A stretch of DNA of 64,000 nt, from the NCBI GenBank assembly GCA_025506515.1, contig CM046451.1, forward strand, positions 70,313,430 through 70,377,429. Reading direction: 5' to 3'. Source of the stretch: Flaveria trinervia. Lineage: Eukaryota; Streptophyta; Magnoliopsida; Asterales; Asteraceae. A model generated the notes under the pieces. It was not told the origin of the DNA. It ran no database searches and saw only the letters and a program-made list of their open reading frames with translations. Within the stretch, counting starts at the first letter, position 1. Each line of letters opens with the position of its first letter. Below, one piece after another: positions 44,051 through 56,313 of this stretch. Made by a program: the position numbers and the translations under genes.

Positions 44051-44756
44051 GGCTTGGTATGCTGCAGCTAGAATAGGTGACAACTACTGATGATCTCAGT
44101 AATTCATATGATGATCATGAGTGCCTGTCACATATAAGTACTGATGAGCTCGTTTAACCTCAGTAGTTTTTATAACTACTGAAGGCTAAAAGTTCTCACA
44201 AGTACTGAAGTACTTCATCTGTTCTAAACTACTGAAGTAGTTACAACTACTGATGTAGTCATAACTACTGAAATCAGTAAAAACAGATAAGTACTGATGT
44301 CCTATGAAACAACTGAAATCAGCCATAAAGACTGATGAATGTGTTGAGGACAGTTTGAAACAGCTGAAAAGCTAAGAATTGACGAAAACAGCTGACGAGA
44401 ACTTTTCCTCAGTCGTTTGTACCACTGCTGTTCATTTTAAACAACTGAAGCAAAACCACGTCTTCAGTAGTTTTTATAACTACTGATGACTAATACCAAG
44501 TCTTCAGCTGTTTACAACAGCTGATGACAAAACCACTGCCTTCAGTAGTTTATAACTACTGATGACAAACACCATGTCCTCAGTTGTTTCAATCACCTGA
44601 AGTCAAACCACGGTCTTCAGTAGTTTTCTAAACTACTGATGCCTAACACCGCGACTTCAGCTGTTTCAACGTCTGAAAGGATAATACCATGTCAACGGTC
44701 GTTTAAAACAACTGATGACTAACACCACATCCTTCAGTCATTTCCTCACCCGTACC
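44051..44756 (+). repeat. Element A pol-ORF3 spacer array, second copy
   Basis: Same TCAGTAGTT...AACTACTGA hairpin array as 8836-9543, with the first hairpin at about 44160-44182. Conserved in layout, ending before the TATA-like box. Confidence 0.78.
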
Positions 44757-44764
44757 TATATATA
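44757..44764 (+). promoter_or_regulatory. TATA-like box before third ORF, second copy of A
   Basis: TATATATA followed by CCCTTAACCTGAG and a pyrimidine-rich leader to the ATG at 44830. Same spacing as in the first copy. Confidence 0.48.
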
Positions 44765-44829
44765 CCCTTAACCTGAGTTCTCCATACTTCATCTTCTTCA
44801 AACCTAACGTTCCTCTCCAACAAATTTCC

Positions 44830-47800
44830 ATGGCGTCTTTGCAAATTAAACGCGACACAACTGTGTTGCCTACCTTACGAAATCGCCGATCTGGACTAAG
44901 TTCGATGCTGCTATCGATCTTATGGCTCAGTCCCCATACAACAAGGCATTCCTTCTGAACCCTGTTTTACATGCCGAATCCTTGAACCAATTTGGATGAA
45001 CATACGGTTACAACTGAGGAGAGCAACACACCATCCCTCCGGTCTGTAGTAACAACAAAGAAGTAGTGATTACTCCTGCAACAATCCGAAAAATTCTTCA
45101 CCTGAGTGATGCTACCTCTCCTGCTGGATATCCGAAGGGCACCATAGATCTATCATTGCTCAGCATGGATATCAAGGTGATCTCAGTGCCACAACCGTCA
45201 TGAAGAAACACTTCAATGACGCTGAGACGCCTGATCTTTCACATGGTCAAGTATGTTGGCCCCTAAGACATCGTCTTGGGATCAAATGTCCACCAAATGG
45301 CAGCAGGTATTGTATTCTATCCTTGAGCAACAACCACTGAACTTTTCCGAATTAATATTTTCAGAGCTCAAAGATATGGCTCAAAAATTAACTGCCAACC
45401 GTTGGATACTCTATCCACGGTTCATCATGGCCATTATAATAGACCAGCTTAATGCTGAGGGACTTGTGGCTTGGGAGTCCCTGCTACGGCTGTTTTGCAG
45501 AAGTATACTCCCGGCACAACTCTGACGGACACTAAAAATGGCTGCCAAGCTGCGAAAAACCCACGCAGCTGGAACCCACAGCACCACCTCCCAATCCAAT
45601 GTCCCCACCAAACCCACCACAAAGAAACCCAAAAAGGCTACTCAGGGAATTGAGTCCTGAGGATGCTCCTGCACAACAACGCAGGATATATCCACTAGTC
45701 CAAACCCCTAGTGGATACAATGACTCCTCCAGCCACAGCCGCTCAGATCCTCTCAACAGGAACCTGCAGCACCAAAGGGTACCTACTTATCTGGGATATC
45801 CTCACTTGAGGAGATTGCCATTGAAGAGCACCATCCTCCCAGGTGCACACTGCTTCTTCCCCTGTACCCCAACCAACCGCCCCTCACAGCCCAACTTTAA
45901 TAGTGCACAGTGCTGACTCAATTGCACTCCTCACCCCTCCCCAGAACCACTTACCACTGGGATACCTTACAACTGCGGGGGAGGAATACAGTGCACCTGA
46001 GAACCCACAGCACAGGGGTTTAAACTGTTCTATCTCCTGGTGTTGATTGGAGATAAGACTTCTGGTGAGGCTGCCATCTTCTGAATCAGCAAATGATCAG
46101 ACTGAGGTGGTAACATAACTAAGACCTCACCAGAGGCAACAGCCGATGAAGGACAACGTCCTGAGGCTGGAAGTCCCCAGTTCAAGACAAAGGGGCACAT
46201 GCTACATCTGGTCTACACCCAGAGCATGTATATCCTGCTACAAGCAGGAGGTCAGGTGATTCAGCATATGCTGATGATGACCTGGGCTTCTTCTATGATG
46301 TTCTTGCCCAGAACACGATCCTAGAGGAGGAAGTCAGTAGACTGCAAAACCTACTTGACCAACTCTCTCAGGAGTAAGACCATCTGCCACCACATCAACC
46401 CAACAGATGGCACCTTCCTCTGAAGGTCTCCTAAACACACAACCACTCACAAAATCTCAGCCACCTGCCTTTGTTTCTGGCACCATTCCTCAGGGACAGA
46501 ACCCCCCTGAGCAACTGGCTGCTATCCTTCAAAATCCCTATCTCATCACCCACAGCTAACTGAATTGGTGATCCAAACTGTTGATGAGAGACTTTCTTCT
46601 GTCTTACAACCCATGGTGGAGAATGTTCTGAGCAAACAACTTTCTGCTACTCAATTCCCTGCAACCAATGCACCCAAAAAGGGGGAGAGTTCAGCAGTGA
46701 AAGGTAAAGAAGAGAAAGAGAAGGAGGAGAAGAAAACAGAAGAGACAGTAGTGGAAACTGAGGAGTTGGTTGAGGAGACTGAGAAAGAGAAGGAAAAAGA
46801 GAAGAAGGAGGCTACCATGGAGAAAGTGACTGAAAGTTCAAAAGACTTTCATGTCACATACAAGAAAAAGAAGAAGGATGAAAAAGAGAAAGCCTTGGAG
46901 CTGGTGGAAAGAGGCTGATGCCGAAACAGCAGATCAATGGATAACATCATTGATCAGTTGTTTAGGCAGGCCATGACACTGAAAAACTTGATTCTGAGAT
47001 CAGAAGACTAGAGATTGAAGAAATCCAATCAAGATGGTCAAGTTATGATGTGTCAGAAAGAGAAAGGCTGGAGATCATGATCAGATTATAGCAAAAATCT
47101 TGGAAGATCATTGATCAAGATCAAAGCTTGGTCCAGGGACAGTATCTTGGCATAACCACCAAGATCTGTTCGTCTGAAGAATATACAAAAGGTTTAATTG
47201 TTGAAGTTTTAAATGAAGCTGGTTGCTGGGAGCAGGACTGAACTAGCCAAACAGTCAAAAGCCAAACTCACATCCAAAATGCTAGAACAGCCTGTCAACA
47301 TTCCCACATCAAAATACCAAAACCACAACCCACAAAAACCAATTCCCTCACCCTCTAAACCAACAGCCGATGATGCACCCAAGAAGAAGAAGAGAAGGGT
47401 GTTGAGGCTAGAAGAAGTAGAAGAGAAGAGGATGAAGATGATAGTCTGCCACTCTCTGCTGTTCTAAAGCTACCAAAGCCCCAGAGTCAATCCATGATCA
47501 CACCGACTCTCAAAGGGAAATGGTCAGAGTCAAATAGAAGAAGAAAAGAGAAGCAGAAACAGCACGATGAGCAACTGTTGAGATGGTTGACAAGGAATTT
47601 CCTCAGTCATCATCTATTCAAGCCATGAAAGGGCATGCTCAAAGGCTGTACACTCTCAGACACACCTTTCAGTATCAGAGGGAGAGAGTGAGAGTATGGC
47701 CAGACCCCAGGGTGAGTTCTAGAATCCATAAAAAAAACTATCCCACACAGATACAACGGCAAGTACGAAAACATAGAATCAACCATCATGCTTGGCCGTT

Positions 47801-48337
47801 GTAGTCTCACCTTGGGAAATCATTGATGAATTCAAGAAAGCTCACCAGGCAAAGAAGACACCTCAAGCCTTACTAGAAAACAAGATGATTAAGAAGGGGT
47901 TGTTATACAAAAAGCTTGAAGACATCCAAAAGAATGAGCTCCAGTTACTCCTTGAAGGCAACCATCCGGATGAATGAATTTGTATACAGGGAGGTAACTA
48001 CGGTGGAGCTGAAGAATGGCAGGACCATGAAGTACTTATCAGAGTACTATGGTCCAGAGTTCTTCTTCGAAGGAGGAGCTGAAGAACTCTCTCAAGAGGA
48101 ACAAATGTTCTCCTTGAGGCCTATGTCCGTGAGTCATACAGACTCATTATGGGGAAGTGAATCTCATGAATGGGATAACAACTCTGTGTCCAGTTCCCCA
48201 AAACAGAGTTCCCATTCATACTCTGCCAAACAAATATTTGAGGTTCTTCCCAGGCCGGAGCGTACATGGGTCATCTTCTCTACTGATCAAGAAGGAAAAA
48301 GACCAACATTTTTGCCATCAATAAGTGGGAGTTAAAT
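44830..48337 (+). pseudogene. Element A third ORF, second copy
   Basis: ATG at 44830 (MASLQIKRDTTVLPT, the frame continuing further than in the first copy). Conserved APKTSSWDQMS, LNFSELIFSELKDMAQKL and YPRFIMAIIIDQL at 45253-45470. A Glu/Lys-rich region is open at 46565-46918 (EKEKEEKKTEETVVETEEL). PKKKKRRVLRLEEVEE is at 47378-47425, in frame with the preceding Pro-rich part. C-terminal KYLSEYYGPEFFFEGGAEEL lies near 48030-48090 and PERTWVIFSTDQ near 48260. Read together with the first copy, this shows a long once-continuous ORF; no function is assigned. Confidence 0.68.
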
Positions 48338-48375
48338 AAGTTAGAGGTTTTGGCTGCATTGGTTCAGGGGGAGTT

Positions 48376-49270
48376 TGTTGGACCAAAAGAACCAATGAGC
48401 CAAGATCAGAAAACCTCTAAGTCCCACACGGTATCACAACAACTGGAAAGCCTCATCAGTAGTTTGACAAGTAATGAAGACTTCAACAGCTGAAGATCAA
48501 GTGCTGAAGACCTTAACAGCTGAAGAACCAAAGTGCTGAAGTACAACAGCTGAAGAACACAAGTGCTGAAGCTGAAAGACCAAAGTACTGAAGTACAACA
48601 GCTGAAGAGTTCACAAGTGCTGAAGATCAACAACTGATGTACAAAGTCTGAAGACAAAGACTGAAGACATCAGCTGATGATATCTACTGAAGTCATCAGC
48701 TGATGAAACGCTGAAGGTCAAAGTCTGAAGACCAAGTACTGAAGCCTCAGTAGTTTGTCACAACTGCTGAAGAGTACTTCTTCAGTAGTTGTGATATCAG
48801 TAGTTTTATGTTTTATGTTTCAGTAGTTTTGTAAAACGACTGAAGAGCTTGTTCTTCAGTCGTTGTAGTTTCAGTAGTTTTATAATTTGTACTTAACCTG
48901 CTGATATGTTCTCAGTAGTTGTGAACATTCAGTAGTTTGTTAAGATTTAGTTATTTCTGTATTGGATCTGCCAGTTGTCACTTTCCGTGATAACAGCAGT
49001 GACTGTTGCACTCTATATAAGGAGTGACACCCATTGTAATCATTGAGCGATATGAGCAATGAATGGAATGATTGATTGATTTGATTAGAAATTTTCTACA
49101 TCTATAACATTCCTAGAAATCAGAAATTCATATTCTCTCCCTATAACCGTATGCGATCTTAACGCTTACATATATTGTTTGCTTGCTACAATTTGTCTAA
49201 TTCGCTTGTGTATTCCGCTGCTTTACATTCTGATAAACATCAAACTTGTGATCACTCACTGATCCTGTCA
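48376..49270 (+). repeat. Element A 3' LTR, second copy
   Basis: TGTTGGACC to CCTGTCA, preceded by the purine tract CAGGGGGAGTT (48365-48375) and followed by TGAAC. Near-identical to 36871-37758. Confidence 0.92.
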
Positions 49271-49275
49271 TGAAC

Positions 49276-49464
49276 ACTTTAATGCATAAACACGAATTTC
49301 TCACGAACCCTATTGCCGTATGCCGAAAAAACGTTCTTTTTTAACCTGGAGACGTCGAATAACCTTTTTGACATAAAAGATTGAGTTTTTTGAGTTAAAA
49401 AGACGATTTCTATATCAAAATCAATTGATCACACGCAAATCAAGAGCCAAGCTCTGATACCACT
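49276..49464 (-). other. Element C leader and primer site, second copy
   Basis: The minus-strand primer site TGGTATCAGAGC is complete at 49451-49462, two bases from the LTR. The rest is noncoding leader. Confidence 0.78.
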
Positions 49465-50187
49465 TGTTAGGACCATTTAGGTATGGAGTACTAAGTGATT
49501 TACGTGTATACCAAACCAAATAGTGTGGAATCCTATTTGATTGGCGATCCAATCAGTGAAAACGCAAGTATAATCGATCTAAGAATGAATCAAAACGTTA
49601 AGAATGATTATAAGATGATTAACTACGATCTATGAACTTGGAACAGGTTTTCTTGAGGCTCTGGACGGCTAGGGTACGATTTTGTGCATAGGTATTCGAA
49701 TTGTTACGTTTTTCCATGAATTAAGTGGTATTCATAGGTTAGGGTTTTCTATTCATGCGACTGAACCATTTGCTTGGTTCAGTCCTGCGACTGAAGCATG
49801 CAGTTGATCCATTCGCACGATTGAATATCCTGTCTTGCGACTGAGTCAATCTCATGTCACAATCGTGCGACTGATCTAGTCTCCTAGTTCAGTCGTGCAA
49901 CTGGTTCATTAGCATGAAGTATTCATGCGCATGGTCCATTCGCATGAAAACTTCACACGATTAAGTTTAAACACGTTTGTTAATCATTATTGACTAAGAA
50001 TTTTGTAAAAACCACAAACCTATACATTTAGTTCAATATGAATTATCACACAATAAACAATGAAATATTAAACATTATAAGCATCACCAACACATTATAT
50101 TTCATTCATACCCATTCAATTACATATATGTAAGACATGAAAGACATTTTACATTAAGCTCCTAAACTAGGTACATATGTATCAACG
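49465..50187 (-). repeat. Element C 5' LTR, second copy
   Basis: About 723 bp. On the minus strand it runs from GTTGATACATATGTACC to GGTCCTAACA. It contains the CGTGCGACTGA/TTCAGTCGTGC array (about 49750-49940). Confidence 0.78.
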
Positions 50188-51028
50188 AGGATTAGGTTTG
50201 TTCACTCAATATAATTATGTTTTCTCAAACCCACTAAGTCTCATTCATATAGATGATGCAGAATCATCTTAAAGTTGATCATAATATACTAAGTATAAAC
50301 ACACAAAAACAAAAGACAATGGTTATTCAAGATACTTGTATTTATTACTTCTCAACTCAGTGTGTTAAAAGACTTTTTCAAGCCCTTCGCATGAGTTACA
50401 ATGAGAAACTATATATACCACTACCTATAGTCGTATATACTTTGATACCCATAAGAACTTACAAATAGACAAATACTACAATACTAGAAGTAAGGTATCT
50501 TAAATAAAGTACTATCTAAGATTTGATAGTCATGACATGTCCATGACTTACCTTTTGTAACCAACTAAAGTTGGTAACTATACTTCTAATAAGAAATAAA
50601 CAGCGGAATAAAGTATAGTTAACTACATGGGCATGGGAAAAGCACCGTGCAGTATATCAGAGATTTTCAATGGAGTGTCAGAGGAGTCATACTTATGTCC
50701 ACTAGTTCGTAGTAGGTTCTTCGGAAGGTTAATTGGCTTCAGAAGAACAAGTTCTTTCGAAGCCACTTATACATCGGAAGAGGCTACTTCTTCCGAGGCT
50801 TGGGTCATTCTTTAGGCCTTCATGCTTCGAAAGTCATTGTCTGGAATTCTTCTAAGGTTTGAACTTTGGAAGAAGGAATACTTTGTATTTGGAAGTTGGA
50901 GTTCTTCTTTGGAAGCTCTTTTAGACTTGATCTTTGGAAGCTCAGCATTTGCTTTGGAAGTTCTTCATTAGTTTCACCAAAATTGTTTTAGTGTTTGTTT
51001 TGGTTGCACCAGTCTTAGTTGTCCAACA
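50188..51028 (-). repeat. Element B 3' LTR, second copy
   Basis: The minus-strand start TGTTGGACAAC is intact here at 51028, next to the purine tract at 51029-51040. CTTCGGAAG/CTTTGGAAG array about 50710-50960; TATATATA at 50410-50417. Confidence 0.73.
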
Positions 51029-51040
51029 AACTCCCCCTAG

Positions 51041-54000
51041 GCTGATGCTACCAAAACCTCACTTGTTTCTACCAAGATACTTTTCTATTTCCTTGTTCTT
51101 CCCAGATGTGTTGTTGAGAAGTTTGTATAAATCATTCATAAATAGGAGATCTCGTATGACACTTTAAATGATGTGTACCCTCTGTTGCGGCTTTCTAAAG
51201 AGATTTAGTTGACAGGAGTTGTAGTCATACTCCCATCTAACTATAGATTCTAGTTTAGGGCCTTCAACCATTTGTAAATAGCTTTGCCTTTGGTGACTTA
51301 CCCTTCCCCTTCTTCTTTTTTCTCATCTTCAACCTTTATTCAATCATGACTCTTGCATTCAGCTTAGCCTGGTGAAGGTTGCTCAGATGATGCTGATGTG
51401 AGTAGCTACTTTAGAGTTAGAGGGATTGGAGAATGGTTTCTCTGCAAACTTAGCAATGTCAAATCTACTTATGTGTAACAAAGAAGAGACATTGAGAATA
51501 TTGATATCACCATTCTCTCTTCCACAACAAAGTTTGAGAATATTCTTCTAACCTCCATCGGACTATCTTCTCTTTAGGAAAGAGAGGTTGAGATGGTAGC
51601 TTGTCCCCTTTCCTACGTCTAGCAAAGTCACTAGCTTTTTTCTTAGCAACATCTCTTCTTCTTCAAGAGTGTTAAGTTGGTTGTAAAGAGTTTAAGAGCT
51701 TGGTCCAGTGTTCGTCTAAGCAGATCAAGGAATTGCTCTCTTGTGAGGTAACATGAGAAGCCATCCATGAAGGTTAGTTTGATGTACCCCTCCTTATAAG
51801 AGATATCGCTATTGATGAGCTTCCTCTTGATCTCTGTAAATTCCTCTAAGGAATGAGGTTTGGATGGTTAAGAGGATGACTTAGCTGCCTCTTGAGTAGA
51901 TGATGTTTGGCTTCTACGGAGTGTTTTGGGTTTGGGGATGGTAGTTGTGGTTGTTGGGATTCAACAATGGAATAAACTAAAGCTTACCAAATCATAATTA
52001 CATCCAATTGAAGATCTCATTATACAAGTTCAGAGACCAAGTTGATTACATCAAAACAAGACAATTCAACATGTCAAAGTCAACATCAAGACAATTAGAA
52101 AGTCAAAATTAGGTCATGTTGTAATATTAGTATAAATAGACCCACTAGTACATTTATGCAAGTGTGGCTTTTTGTGCGTGTTTCCAATGGTGTGAATCAC
52201 CACCCAAGGAGAAGTCCTCTCCTTTAGGTGGGTTTGATTTCACCATCCATCTATGATTCTCATTGTAACTTGTTTATCAACATCAATGAAATCATAACAT
52301 TATTATTATCCATCTCTTTGTTCTATGATTCACACACATCCACCTATCTTAATTTTGATTTCTAGATCTGAACATGATGAATCCTAAGATCCAAGCTCAA
52401 TGAATCTGAAATATTGATTCAACACTGGTGGTTGTTGTGATTGAGTGAGAGAGGAAGATGGTATGGTTGATGGGGTGGGCTCAAGTGTGTATGGCTTAGT
52501 GGTTGGCTCGGTTTTGTTAACGAAGAGAAATGGATTGGTTCAGGTAGAGGTTAAGGTGTTGTCTTACAGGTCATCCCATGTACTCTTCTATACATCTCTT
52601 TCCTTCTTTCTGAGCGAATGTCAGCTTTGATGTCACAGACATGTTGTTACAGGGTCTTCTCAGACATGGGACCCACTTGTCTACCTGAGAAGCCATGGGC
52701 CTTAAGATAATCTTTCATCTAGGCTTTGTCACCCATCTTCTTGACAGCAGCAAGCTTCGCTTATTCTTCCTTCTTCTTCTTCTTCTCTTTTAGCTTTACC
52801 TTAGAAGCTCTCTTTCTCTTTTCTCCATTTGATATTATTCTTTCTTGACAAGCCACAAGATTGTATCATTATTTTGAGGAGTTAATTCCTCAAGAAAGAA
52901 TACCATGTAGCTTAGAAAGCTATCCTTTCACTCCTAAGTTGTTGGTCAGCTTCTTCTTTCTTTCTTTTCCTCTCTTCCTCTAACGCTAACATTGCTACTT
53001 CTTCTTCTTGTTCAACTCGTAGTAGGGTTGCCTTTTCTAACTCAACCAACTCCTCTTATGGTAGTAGTAGTGCACCTTCACTAGCTGCTCTTAGATTGAG
53101 AAGTTTGTCAATGATCTCCACCCTTCGTTATTGTTGATAGCCTCCTGGTTGGCTACAACCGCTTTGCTACTTGCAGCTAGTAGTTTCCTAATAGAGAGTC
53201 TATTTTCCTTTTTAGCTTTTCCAACACCTCTTCCTTTAGAAGTGATTCTGCAGTCATCTTCCTCTTCCCTTTAATGTCTTTGGAAGTTTAAGACTTGGGA
53301 GGTTCTTATGTTGATGTTTCAGGTTAGTAGGTGGTGATTGGAGCATGTGGTGATAATGGTGTTTGAGTGAGGGGGAAATTGAAAAAGTCCTCACTATTTA
53401 TCTTAGATGCAAGGTCAAGGATTATATATATGATAATTAGATCCTCAGACAGAGAAACTAACCCATCGACAGCTTCTATCTCAGCTTCAGAAGTTTGTGG
53501 GATTGCACTATCTGTCCAAACTGTATCAGTTGATGGGCCATCGGTCCATATTTCCCCTTTGAATTCAATCTCAGGTTCAATGTGGACCTTAGGTTGACCA
53601 ACTTCTTGAACAGTTGTAGTAGATACATTCAACCTTTGAATCTCTTCAGCTTCAAAGTATGTCACAACAACATTCAGACTTGGCTATTCTATAAAATATT
53701 CCATCAAGAACTTAGAAAATAACATGTTTAGATCTTTGAGCATCATTTGGTCCACTTAAAGAATGATTGGAGGAGTCTTAGGGAAAACTGTTGCTTGTTG
53801 AGCAAGATATCTAGAATTTAGTGTAGAAAGAGATAAGCTTTGTGATTCCTTATGTGCTTGTCTCTAAACACTCTCCCCCTTTTTTATAGCCTCATCTTGA
53901 GAGCTTGCTGAGCTAGAGGAAAAGGTCAAAGAGAATTGAATTGGTACATGTCAAACAGATCTCTTAGTTTGTTTCTTAGCTAGTTTGGCCTTGAGCCTTT

Positions 54001-55642
54001 CAATTATAAGTTGCAGAGTGGCAGACCTATCCTCTTAAGTCTTAGCCCTGGATTCAAGGTTTGAGACTTTAGAATGTAGGTCTTTTATGGTGAGTTTCAT
54101 ACTTCCCTTATCTTCTTTAGAAGAGTCATAAGGAGATGAGGTAAAATGTTTAATATGTTCATCCACACCACTAGATGCAGTTTCTTGGTGCCCTAGTTTC
54201 CCCTGCCAAATGATGTCTCTTTCAGAGTCATCAGAGAGCATGGTTGTCGTAGATTCAGTCCCAAATATGTACTACTATCCTAAATGTCCAATGAGTCGCG
54301 TTCAGTAGTTGTAGATGAATATACATGAGTCCCCTCCACTCTAGTAGGACTCATGTCAGTTGGGGTTTACTTATGGAGGATAGAGATTGGAGGTCTCTCT
54401 AGGCTTAGTGGATCCTTAGATGGGTGTTGAGGGTCAACCTCATGGCCTTGAAGAGACATAATATCCTCATGTCCTATCAAAAGGTTAGTAAAGGATATGG
54501 AGGTTATGCCTAATGACCCGGGACCTTGATCAATGTATAATGACATTGAGCCTATAAGAGGGTTGTCCCTTTTTGGCTGCTTAGGAGAGTATAATGACTC
54601 ATCCTGAGGGGTTTTAGCTTGGGTTTTGGGCTCATCAGATTGAGACTGAGGAGAATCAAAATCCATATTAAGGTCAATGTGAAGGAAGCTGGGAACTCAA
54701 ACTAGGTGGGAGCCTATGTTTCCACTCTAGCCTTTTTGGATTGAACAGGTGGGACTTGTTCAATCAGAGGAGATTGAACAAGGGTTCATTTGGGATGTCT
54801 CTCATAAGTAATTTTGATAGGGTTGGAAGGTAGATTCAGCATTGTGGGGGTTAATGCTGGTTTGTGTTCATCACCAGTGGGGTTAAATGGGATGTGACCA
54901 TGAGCTACTGGCTCAATCATACCTAGAATGAGGACTATATGTCTTCCATCAAAGTTAGTGGACATCCTCATTAACACCATTAACATGGCCGACCTCATGT
55001 AAGGGACAAGTAGAGTAGCTACACAGACAAGCTTACTCTGATTCAACTCATAGTTGATGATGTGATGTATGAACCGGGGATACATACAGAATCTTTCCCA
55101 TTGAAGGTTCCCCATGAAATTATTTAGCACAAACCTTGAATAGTAAAATTTGAGGCCCTTTACCAACTCATGAACTAGGCAACCTAGTTCATAGGGAATT
55201 TGATCCCATCCCCTAAACTTATATTATAGGAAGTGAAGGACTATGTGAAACAGGACTTCCAACTGTAAGAGAAATTAATTTTGTACACGGTTGACCTGCT
55301 CATGTCACCACCATATCCCATCTAGATATATGTGTCTTCTAGGTCTGATTTGGGGAATTCAGTAAGAGCACCCCCATCATGAAGCTCTAGATACTCCCTC
55401 ATGATTTGTTCAGAATGATCAACTCTTGACCACAAATACACGTCCTTATAACCCTAACTTCGTTCATAGTTCAATATGACCATTTTCCTAAAATTCAGCC
55501 ATGTGGTTTGAATAAACAATGGGGTTGACAGTTAGGGTAGTGTAGTAGGTGGATTGGGTAAGGAAGGAGATGATTTCATAGAAGTCAGCATCCTTGTCTG
55601 AGTCAAGGAGTGTGACTTCGTTATGTGAGGATTTAGTGCCAT
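51041..55642 (-). pseudogene. Element B third ORF, second copy, with nested solo LTR
   Basis: Start ATG at 55640-55642 in AACAATGGC. MYPRFIHHIINYELNQ near 55060 and the open stretches 54786-55166, 54367-54666 and 53324-53665 are identical to the first copy. Same TGG-to-TAG stop upstream, and same interruption by the solo LTR. Inactive; function unknown. Confidence 0.65.
51952..52424 (+). repeat. Solo LTR nested in element B, second copy
   Basis: TGTTGGGATTCAACA to TTGATTCAACA, 473 bp, with TATAAATAG near 52132 and flanks GTGGT and CTGGT, as in the first copy. Confidence 0.78.
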
Positions 55643-56313
55643 TGTTCAAGAAAGTTATAAAGGAAAAGTTTGATTTTAGGTAAATTATAGACGAAGGAAT
55701 CTTAGGGTAGTGAAATTGGTAAAGGAAATAAGGAGATGAGTTAGAAGTACTTAAATGGGTGAAAGTGATAGATGGATAAGGTGAAGTGATGGTTTGGAGT
55801 ATGATGTGACAAGGGCGGTAAGATTAAATCTATTTAACATATTCTGACTCATTAATAAAATCTTTACCCTTTTACGGAATGGAGCCCAAAATATTTCCAT
55901 TACATTGCATAGCTTTCTTCTGAGGGTAAAGGTTTTTCCGATGGTATTCTTCTTCTGAAGCCAATCTTGCTTCCGAAGGTAAATTTATCCTAAGAAATAT
56001 TTACTTCCGAGACTAAGAGGATCTTCCGAGGGATGAGGTTTTGAAGCTTTGGAAATAGATTTGATATAACATCAAATTTAATTCCAAGATTAAAAACTCT
56101 TCAGAAGGTAAAACTAACCTGTTTTCCTTTAGAAGACGAATAACATATCTTCTAAGGATTAATTTCTCTTTGGAAGAACTTATGATTTTGAAGAAAAAAG
56201 TTTTGTAACAAGGCTTAGATTATATTGACAAAGACAATACACATTTTTAAAAAGGTTTTCAAATGAGATAAGCTAATCAATATTTATCATTCTAATAGTT
56301 GTAATAACATACT
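55643..56313 (-). repeat. Element B pol-ORF3 spacer array, second copy
   Basis: Noncoding, with the CTTCCGAAGG/CTTTGGAAG words of 20383-21052; identical except for one-base indels. Confidence 0.58.

Larger units (their letters stand above)
36871..49270 (+). mobile_element. Element A, second assembly copy
   Basis: Collinear with 1600-14060, flanked by the same TGAAC (36866-36870 and 49271-49275). LTRs are 888 and 895 bp. Frame breaks are more numerous and often at different positions than in the first copy. Identical insertion site and duplication show that it is the same insertion event, not an independent transposition. Confidence 0.9.
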